From: Liolophura sinensis
Taxonomy: Eukaryota; Mollusca; Polyplacophora; Chitonida; Chitonidae
Direction of reading: 5' to 3'
Length of the DNA: 64,000 nucleotides
NCBI RefSeq assembly: GCF_032854445.1
Contig: NC_088295.1
Coordinates: forward strand, 29,129,385 to 29,193,384
The notes beneath the pieces were generated by a model that was given only the letters and a program-made list of their open reading frames with translations, made no database searches and had not been told where the DNA came from. The translations under genes and the position numbers were made by a program. Shown piece after piece: positions 55,009-64,000 of this stretch (within the stretch, counting starts at the first letter, position 1; every line of letters begins with the position of its first letter).

Positions 55009-58000
55009 AATATTTGTCTCCATTCGGTATTTTTTGTCCTCTTTAGCTTTTATTTTTACTTTTATATCTTTGGTCGTTGGGCTCCGGGACTCTGATTGTA
55101 AACTTTTCTTTCAACCACTAGGTGTTAAAAGCAAGCGCACCAATTTGCACGAAGCCGATAGCCGTGTATAGAAAGGAAAAACAAGTCATTAATACTATCT
55201 GTACAGGACGAGAACCTGTTTGTACAACCAAAGACCTTTCACTAGGAATTACAACTTTCAAGAGAAATGTCCTGCATGTCAATACGGTAAAGTCTTTTTC
55301 TCTTGGCTACATCATTTTAAAAGTCAGATTTGAAAAACCCTGTCAACAAAATACATGAACATCCTTTCATGCCCAAATTTATTCGCCCTCAAGCCTCTTA
55401 GTCAAACTTGACCCAGAAGTAAAATATCATGAATTATACAACAAAAAATAACGCATATTTTGTAAATACGTCACTTATACATCGTATTTGCACGTGGTGA
55501 GACCATTTGGTTACTGACTTACACTGAATCCCCCACAAATGAACCCGGAAATCACGCGACTAAACTTTTTTTTATTTAACCGGGATAAGTAACGGCAAAC
55601 AACAACGCGATATAGCTGATGATAATTAATTTTAAAAAAGGTATTTTGTAGTTTTCAGTGTTTTCAGGACCATTTCAATTTGAGGGCTTCCACTAAATAT
55701 ATACAAATATGGTTTGACTAAAGGGGTGAACCATGCTAATCCTGATAGTGACCATGGGAAGGAAAAGCCTTTTATTCTCTACAGTGACAAGTGAGATACA
55801 AGATGGATATTATAGTGGATATATTAATAGGCACATGCTGTATTTGTGTATTAATATTTTAGTATTTATATGTATGTGGAGATATTGAACATTAAAATAT
55901 ATGACTTTATTGAACCACCTTTTCCAATAAAATAAAACAAAGGTATAGAAAGAAATCGAATACGTAGCTCATCATATTGAAGTGGATAAAACTGGAAATG
56001 TGACTGATGCGAAGTGCCAACATTTTTTGCCCCCCCCCCCCAACCCCCCCCCCCCCAAAAAAAAATCTGTTTTTTGGCTGACAGTGCAGATAACATGTCT
56101 AATTGAAAAAAAAAAACACATAATTTTAGATTCAAGATATTTTACAGTTTAAAGATATGAGATTCTTATGTATAGGAGACAAATAACCAATAGTACATGC
56201 AAAATAGTAGACAAAAATGTAAGATCATTTGACTTTTTGAAATAAAGGTGATTTTTTCTTGCAGGCTGAAAGACATGAAGATGATTTTGTTTGCTATGGC
56301 GTTGTCGGAGATTGATAACTTTCGGGGTTCATCCGTTCTGATACTCGATACAGCCAATCAGGTTGAAGTGCTGTGGCCTCCACTGTTACGGAATAAAGCC
56401 GGTTATAGCAGTAGGCCAGTCTCATCAGGACAGGAAGGAAATCGATCACCACGAAATCAACAAACGTCAGATTTTTACCCTATTAGGAACGTGTCAAGAG
56501 TGGAACTCTCCAACGCCCGGAGTGGCAAAGAGTAATCTCGCGCGGCCAATCGCTCTGATTGCTGATCGGCCCTGGTGCCAAAATGGCCGCCCCTGGAGCC
56601 GGAGTCCATTACTGGATGTAGATTCTCTTCCTGTCTGTTTGAGCCTACCCGCTGTCGGCTACTCTTAATGGGATTGTATTGGCTTTGAAGATTTCGACAA
56701 GGGATATCCTGTACATGCGGATCGCCCAATATCGCCCAAATTAAAGGTTACCTGACTATATTAACCAAGAGACTGAGAGCCCGGCCACATGATCATTTAA
56801 TAACGGTAAATATTGGCCAATCCCTTGCGCCTGGGTTCTGTACGTGCCTCAAGCCGACTGGTTTAATAGTCCATCAGATTCCGAATCAACAATCCGGACC
56901 CAGGGCTCTCCCATAATTAACCCAACTCTCTTCCTTTCTTGGAATCTGATCCTTGGTCCGCTTCTAACCCATCTTATCTCATCTTCAACATTTCTTTGAT
57001 AGACAAGTTCTTGAAAAAGTTTTCTTTTTCTGTATATTAGTACCGCAGAATGTTTGTTGTAATTTTTCTGCTTCATGGGCGATGGAATGACAGAAACTTC
57101 ATTAGGTTATTAATTAGGTGATGATGAGTTAGTACTTGGAAATTCGGTTACATCATTAAGCTGATCCTACGCATTATACATGGAATTGTCTTGAATTCCG
57201 TTAGCGTTTCCGCACCCCCCCCCCCCCCCCACCCAACGCACTTTTCGGGAAACGGAGATAGGTTATGTTATATTTTCACACAAATGAAGATGGAAAAGCA
57301 TTGGGTTAAAATAAGAACATAAACATGTAGAGTGTGGGAACCTTTATTGTTACTGGTACAATTTGTCTGAATCGTCATATATTTGATCTTTTGGATTTGT
57401 ATGATCTGTGAACTTACAAATCAGATGAACTGTGAAGAAGAAATCGTAAAAATAGGTGTAAGTGTCTTCATTAAGGTGTGCATTAACTAAGAAATAATAC
57501 ATACCTCATAATGTGTTCAGAAATTTTAGAAATTTCTTTCTTTTTTTTGCAGTTTTTTGCAAACGAAGAAAAGACACAAAGCTATTATTTTCTAAGATCA
57601 TATTGTTGTTTTTTGTACATTATTCTGATCATCTGGAAATTCAATAAACCGTATTAGAATGGTTTTCAAATAGATAATCAGAGATGATTTCACAGAAGTC
57701 AACTATTTTTAAAGTGTTCTGTAGATAAATTAAGGGGAAATGCAATGTGACGTTACGTCGCTTATAGGCTACAAGTCAAGTCGTCCGAAAATGAAACCAC
57801 ATACGGGCAGGAAAATTTTTTAAATACAAATGGAAAGAGTTTTGGGCACAATTTTATCTGGCGCTTCGAATGGCACTTACTTCATCTCATCATTTATGAC
57901 CAATTTAAACAAAGAAATTACATTGATCAATTTTTGTACCTACACAGTTCCTTCCCTTGGATTTCCCAAGTGTTCCTGAAATTCATCAACATTGTTCAGG

Positions 58001-58948
58001 AGCGCCTTATCTGTGTTATTTGTTGTTCACAGGGCACCATTGTGCAGTAAGCTGACACCTGGGAAGAGTGTGAATTGATGGGCAATATGAGGGCCACATA
58101 CCAGGCAGGGGGGACAATACGACCAACGTAACACCCAGGGCCCTGGTCAGTTTAGTGGGAGGCAAGGATAATTCTCTGCCCACAACAATGTCACAGTGCT
58201 GTCTTTACCGTACACTGGTCATCGGTGCATGCTGAAAGTCCACTGGCGGAGACTTGGACCCACCGGTACCTGTGGTTGGCTATGTTGACTGTTCCGCATA
58301 CCTTGGTCTAACTGTCAACAAAACTAGACCAGGCACAGAAATAAACAGAGGTCAACTAGCTTCCTGTCCTCCTCACTCCACAGTTCTGCTTTATGGATTT
58401 TGCTCAACTACACATGACACGACTCTATAGCAACAGACTGTTCGTGGAAAGAACTTCGTATATACTCATGATCTTTTTTATATTCAATTCTTTTAGAAAC
58501 TTCTTTGATTCTACTGTATACATTTTTTCTACAAAACTACTAGTACGCGTTTCAAAGAACAAAGACTTTGCTTATATAAGGCCACATTATAATTCACCGT
58601 TCTGGAATTCAGGAAAATTTAATGCCTGGAAATTGTGGATAAATGTAAAACCACACAATTTTGCCTCTCGTATATATTTGTTCTATTTGACCGCGATACT
58701 TAGGAATAGATCACTTACGAAGAAAGCATCTGATGAACGTCTCACATTTGACGTGGAGATCTATGAATGTGACATTAATGGATGGCAAGACCACATATAT
58801 AAGAGAGCTGTCATGAAAGTCATGAGAGAGCTGTGGAGCGATTATTGTCACTGAGGCTTCGGCCATAAACTACCCGAAAATGTTCGTATTGTTTGTTTGT
58901 TTTCTACCTGTTTGTAATTAGAAAGTAGTTTTGCTAATGCACACATAC

Positions 58949-59314
58949 AAAAAACACTTGTTTTGAAATCTAACACAACAGCTTGTTTTATTTCCATTCA
59001 ACACAAAAATGTGTTACACGATCACAAACATGGGTTGAATAAATGTGAAGTATATGTGTTAGTGTTACAAAAGAACGAAACACAAACTTGTGCTGAAGCA
59101 AAGCGAGGTATAATTTATACAATACAACAAAATCTTTGTTGTGTATTTTGCAACCAGAATTGTGTATAACATCATTTATAAAAGCATTTTGTATTCAATA
59201 TTTTCAACACAATACCTTGTGTGAATTCAACACAAGATAAAGTTGTTCAAATATGACACAAGAAGTTTGTTGGAAAGAACACAAGTTTGTGTTCATACAA
59301 CACGAGTGTTTTTT
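58949..59314. mobile_element. Foldback/MITE-like element built on the 7-mer AACACAA
   Basis: The ends read AAAAAACACTTGTTTTG and, inverted, AAAAAACACTCGTGTTG. The 366-bp body carries about ten copies of AACACAA or TTGTGTT, several as tight palindromes. No coding frame is likely. Confidence 0.6.
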
Positions 59315-59489
59315 ATGTACGCGTATATAAAGTCATACCTGTACCAACCCTTGAACACATATTTCTCTTCTTCCACAAGGCTGGGTAACTAGCTTTTTAA
59401 CTTGCGAACAAGACCACGAATGACACAAACAAAATTGGTGGTCAGATTTTAATTAAAAACTGAAAACATTTAGAGGAAGTTGCTGTTAT

Positions 59490-59491
<2 letters not shown>

Positions 59492-59566
<75 letters not shown>
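59492..59566. repeat. AT dinucleotide microsatellite
   Basis: About 37 uninterrupted TA units. Confidence 0.98.
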
Positions 59567-59569
<3 letters not shown>

Positions 59570-59903
59570 GCAAGTTGCAAGAAGTGTCCGTGAAGGCCCG
59601 TTTCCAGTCTAGTTGGTGTTGCCCCAGAGACCATTTGATCCAAACCATGCAGTGCTACAGCAAATAAAGTATCGTTATTGGCGGAAAGAGCTCAGAAAAC
59701 AATATGTAACTTTGCCATATTCGGCTTTCATAAAACCTGGCAATCTAAAAGCCATCATATATACTGTGACTTCAGATAAGTTAGAAGGCGAGGATGAAAA
59801 CTGCTAAAACCACCTCAGTTGTGAGAAACATAGCAAGAAATAAATAAGCAGTATAGTTTTCTAGTATTTTAGTTATTTGATTGTAGATCTGATCTGTTAA
59901 ATT

Positions 59904-60042
59904 GTTTTTTTACGCCCTAATCAAGAATATTTCACTTATTATGATGGGAGGAAGCCGGGCACAGCCCAGGTGAAACCCACAATCATCCAAAGTGTTGGCA
60001 GAACTTTCCACGTGTGGCCAGTGAACAAACCAGCATGAGATG
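59904..60042 (-). mobile_element. SINE fragment
   Basis: 'ttacgccctaatcaagaata', 'gatgggaggaagccgggcac' and 'accagcatgagatg' match the main SINE with an internal deletion. Confidence 0.7.
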
Positions 60043-61165
60043 TCCAGCGTCGGCATTGGGAAGACGTTCTTCAGTCTTTGTGCTCCGCAACCACGTTAAC
60101 ACGTCGGCCATGGAATGCCCGATTTATGAGGTTTGAAATGTGTCCGAATGAATTCTCTGTATGTTTTAGCAAATATTTGATCAGCTGAATAGTATAATGT
60201 AATAACAAAATGATCACATCTCGCCCAGAAAACTTTTACTCAACGTTCATTTTGGCAAACTTATATCTGTCGGAAAGTTGAATGCATTTATCTCTGGAGT
60301 TGTGTTCAGCCTCACTGGGATTTTACCCATGCAGTTTCTATCATTTCACTCAAGCGACGACAGTTTATGGGTAGAGCGGACCAGACCAAACCCAGTGGGA
60401 ACTGTCACTCATCTGCAAGTTCCTAACAGTTCTTCGGTCACAAGATCGAGGCGGAAAAAGAGGGAGTTGGATTGGATATACACAGCCCGAGTATTTAGGC
60501 CGGGATTTGAGCCAGAAATCCATAGTGTGCTGAGGGTTGCGTGTGTTCAAGTTTCAAGTTTATTTGACTTGAGCTCATTCGCTCCTCGTCACACATACAT
60601 GTTTACATCTGGACAATTGTCGGACAACATGTGGGCGTGAACAAACCATTTAGTGCATGAAACTACTATTTCATTGTGAAGAACTTTCATCACCAGTACC
60701 TGAGTAAAAATAACCAGATGTTCACACTTCTGTGTCAGATTTTTTAGAACGTATTCCATTTCCTATGCTCCACGTGTATATTATAACTTATTCACATGAA
60801 CACAAAATCATTTCAAGACTTTTTCATAAGTAATTATATATACATTTGGAATATTGTTGTCGTGTCTTTTAACTTTGTTGTTTTTTGTGGAATTCTTTAT
60901 ACGCCTGGTACACTACGTGCAATTCCAGCCTTAAGCAGACATTTTGTAGATACTTTCCCTATCATTGCTCGCGTGACCTTGTTGACATAAACGAAAAAGG
61001 AAGCCCGTGGGGCTGTTTGCGCAGTCTCACGTTCGTTGAAGACTACCTTTCTAACCCGCAGGATGGCATATGTCACAGGTGGAAAAGTTTATCAGTAACT
61101 TACCACAAGGCGGTGGTTTGCCCCCTGCACTGTGGGGTACTCCACCTATAAAACTGACGCCATCA

Positions 61166-61402
61166 AATATTTAATTATTTATTATTTGACTGGTGTTTTA
61201 CACCGAACTCAATAATATTTCACTTGTACAGCAGTGGTTAGCATTATGATGGGAGGAAACCGAGGAGAGCCCGGGGAAAACACCACAACCTTCTTAACAC
61301 ATACGACCGGAGAGGAAGCCGGTATGAGCTAGACTTTGTGAGAGGCTCCTGGGTCACTGCGCCGCGCTGACGTGCTTACCACCTTGGCCACGGAGGCTCC
61401 CA
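61166..61402 (-). mobile_element. Near full-length diverged SINE
   Basis: Tail 'attatttgactggtgtttta' at the left and head 'cttggccacggaggctccc' at the right; the body is complete apart from small deletions. Confidence 0.8.
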
Positions 61403-62343
61403 GTCATTATATATGAAACATTCTTGAGTATATTGTTAAATAAAAGTGAAATAAACCAATACTCCGGCAGATTAGAACAGACTGATCTGTTATTCAAGAA
61501 ACAAATTTTTAAAAATATTTTCAAGTTAAATCAATTTGCTTACATCGCCAATGCTCATAAATTTAAATCGTTAATGAATGTAAATTGTAGAAGCATTTTT
61601 ATACGACAATCTGTATATACAATTGCCCAACTGGAGGTATAAAATATAATATCACAAACTGCCGTTATCAAGTACTGAGAACGGCGTTCAACATCACCGT
61701 AGGACCGAGAAGTTCATGGCAAAACACCAGGATTCAGAAACCCCAATGTTTCAACTGTGTCCAGGAGATAACATCAAACACCTTCCCTTTAATTTACTTA
61801 AATTTTACAATAAATATAGATCTCATGTGAGTGAACAGGCTATGGACAGAGCGTCCAGAATCTTAATGTGATTCATTCGCCTAGCACATTAATTCCTAGC
61901 GTGTTTCCATCATCGTTGGGGACTGTAGACTGTTTCTCTTTTCGTGAATACGTCCTGATTTCTTGGTTTCAATACTTTTTTAGTTTTTGGACAAATGCTG
62001 GAAACTAGTCGTCTTTGTGAATATGCCTCAGATCTCTTTGCCTTTGTGTATATTCTGTATAGTCCTCTTTGTAATTGTGCAGCAACTCTCTTCGTCCTTG
62101 TGAATATGCTAACCTTGGCTGTCTATATGATGTGTATATACCGCAAGTCTTGTCCTCTGTGTATGCAGCCAATCCTACCCTCCTTGGATGTTTCATTGTT
62201 ATCAATGTTACTCCCGGGGAAAGTTAATATATTTGCCAGATATTTGTTTTCCTTATGAATTTGTTACAAGCCATGCTCTAGTTGTATATATGCCACGAGC
62301 AAGCCTTATTGTCAGTGTCTGTATGACACAAATTTTATTTCTA

Positions 62344-62518
62344 ATGTATATTTATTTATTTGATTTGTGTTTTACGCCGTAGCCAAGAATATTTCACTTA
62401 TACGGCCAGCATTATGGAGAGAGGAAACTGGCCAGAGCCCGGGGGAACCCACGACCATCCACAGGTAGCGGACAGACCTTCCCACGTACACCCAGAGAGG
62501 AAGCCAGTATGAGCTGAT
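62344..62518 (-). mobile_element. SINE, head-truncated
   Basis: 'atttatttatttgatttgtg' to 'gaggaagccagtatgagct' matches; the tRNA head is missing. Confidence 0.8.
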
Positions 62519-62687
62519 TTAGGGGTATATAAATGAGTGAAATCCCATTCTCGATGAGTTGCGCTAAATAAGCTTGTAGACTCCACACTTGCAATCGTCC
62601 GGGAGCTAGAGGCTTGTATCTATGACCACGGAGCTATCTGAAGAAGGTAGAGTGACCGAACTTCTTGTATAATACGTGCTCTAGTGT

Positions 62688-64000
62688 TCACACATTGTTA
62701 CAGCAATCACTTGCCTGAGCTGTACTGTGCGCGGTTGGTGCCGGCGCACGCATTCGTTCTGGACATTTGGCATAAAGATTGAAACTTGGATTTTGTGCGT
62801 TTGTCTGCTCTTTAATGCAATGGTGGTAGTGTGTTACCAGGTACGTAACAACAGGTGACCAATGGTAAAGTTCTTGTATAGCTTTTTTGGCTCCATGCTG
62901 AGGTTCAAACTTAACCGGCACATTTCCATTGTCGGACACAGTGACCAGAGCTCCTGCTCCCAGTAACTCTTGCCCAGACTTAGGGCCATGCTTTGGCTCA
63001 AAAACTCTAAAAACGTTAACGTTTTTCGAAGACTGCACCTCCCAAGGCAGCAACACTTCGTGTCTGGGCGGCGACATTACGTCTTCCCTTTAAGTTACTC
63101 TACAGCAATTAGAAGAAGATTCTTCTTTTATATCATGCCACACGCCATCAATCTGTAAACTCTCCTTGGTCAAGTCCAGTACACACTTATATTCTTGCAG
63201 ACAGTCTAGTCCAAGAATACCTGGTCCATCTATAGTAGCAACAACTGTTTCATGCCTTATGGTTCTTTCACCGATGGTGAACTCTAAATTGCCGTAACCA
63301 CCGATGCCGGTTTCCCGTCAGCCACAGTTAGCGTCGGTCTAATTGTAACCAAAGACGGCTCCTATTTGCAGACATCTGATCATGTAGCTAGTTCAATATG
63401 ATCGTGACACACACCCCAGTATCGACAACAAGATCTGCCAGTAGGCCATTCACAAATGCAGGAAGACACAGTCCCTTGTCGGGCAGACCGAACATGCCTC
63501 TCATCATCTTAACGCCTTTAAGACACGACGATGAGTTCCCGCTGTTCTGCTGCTTGGATTCCTTACCTGGTGATACCGTTCCCCTCTTCGGGCAGTCTCT
63601 TCTAAAGTACCCTCTCTCCCCACTTTTGTAGCACACTGGTGGAGACCTATTTTTTTGTACGTCGCTTGGACACCCCACCCCCATTAGAAGGTATTTCTCT
63701 TGTAAGACGAGCAAGAATTGTCCGCAAAAGGTGAAGAGTTTCGGCTTGTGACCGGTCCCTCGGTTTCGACACCAGTCAAGTCATTAACTCCTCTTAGTTT
63801 TGGCCTTCCATTAAATCGTCTCTCCTCAGCTCTCTGACAGGCATCAAGCTCTACTGCAAGCTGCAAAGCTTCATCAAATGTCCTAGGGCGTATTCTTTGT
63901 ATGCGAAGGCGCATCGCCCTCCCGTCGTTTGCCAAAGTATCAAGCATATCCAATGGATCCTTTGGATACCCCAGACAGCCTTCTAATCGTTTGACCAAGT
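62688..64000 (-). mobile_element. Decayed Ty3/gypsy-like retrotransposon: gag, zinc knuckle, protease and start of pol
   Basis: Reading leftwards from the window edge on the minus strand there is a gag-like helical segment (63998-63684, RPRTFDEALQLAVELDAC), a frame change, then a knuckle CYKSGERGYFRRDCPKRG in which the expected second Cys and the His are changed, then a protease-like LLADLVVDTG, then multiple stops. From 63077 another frame reads EPKHGPKSGQELL and VTVSDNGNVPVKF, the segment that usually precedes reverse transcriptase. The element is cut off near 62690 and runs off the right edge. It is non-functional as seen. Confidence 0.8.

Larger units (their letters stand above)
55009..62687. 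other. Gene-poor right-hand region
   Basis: It contains GC-richer unique islands (56330-56960, 58030-58330), poly-C tracts (56033-56056 and about 57215-57231), a foldback element (58949-59314), an AT dinucleotide run (59492-59566), and three minus-strand SINE fragments. No convincing gene is seen. Confidence 0.55.

Noticed and set aside
58393-58854. 153-codon plus-strand ORF
   Set aside because: Its composition is what AT-rich DNA gives (Phe, Tyr, Asn, Lys, Ile), no domain or homologue is recognised, and no splice partners are evident. It could be revisited with transcript data.
60278-60640. 120-codon ORF
   Set aside because: It overlaps a tRNA-like repeat region ('gggatttgagccagaa'), and no protein family is recognised.

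Overview
This window is nuclear DNA from an animal, most likely a lophotrochozoan (mollusc or brachiopod). Genes are split by many GT-AG introns, intergenic DNA is AT-rich, and about 20 copies of one tRNA-derived SINE with an A/T-rich 3' tail are scattered on both strands. That SINE type is familiar to me from molluscs and related phyla. I cannot name a species from sequence alone.

Three protein-coding genes fill the first 43 kb. (1) A plus-strand gene at about 1.0/1.45-12.8 kb encodes a DUF4062-NACHT STAND-type NTPase (NLR-like) of about 840 residues that ends in two tandem zinc ribbons rather than the usual TPR or WD40 repeats. (2) A minus-strand akirin gene (20022 down to 15143, four coding exons, 186 residues) is complete and assembles in frame, from MACGATLKR to the conserved C-terminal SYVS. 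(3) A plus-strand SHPRH gene (21422-42695, 31 exons found) encodes the SNF2/PHD/RING ubiquitin-ligase translocase. Genes 1 and 2 converge on a gap of about 0.9 kb. Genes 2 and 3 are head to head across 1.4 kb that carries an ETS-type motif.

SHPRH needs five single-base frame corrections: three apparent 1-nt losses in the N-terminal exons and two 1-nt gains just before and inside the RING. All splice sites and the 21 exons between are intact, so assembly error and early decay are both possible. I find no linker-histone H15 domain in it.

Introns are rich in small mobile DNA and satellites. They hold a 64-bp minisatellite (NACHT gene), a 62-bp minisatellite and a 108-bp tandem array that repeats an exon end plus its splice donor (SHPRH), two TA-flanked mariner-like deletion derivatives, TIR-bounded MITEs, a near-perfect 29-bp hairpin, and a broken, partly duplicated unknown gene inside akirin intron 1.

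From 43 to 62.6 kb I find no convincing gene. This stretch holds an 18-bp minisatellite, SINE fragments, a foldback element built on one 7-mer motif, simple repeats and several GC-richer unique islands. The right edge (62.7-64 kb) is a decayed Ty3/gypsy-like gag-protease fragment on the minus strand. Functionally, a putative NLR-like sensor next to akirin (a nuclear cofactor of NF-kB signalling and of proteasome import) is suggestive, but co-regulation is not shown by the sequence.
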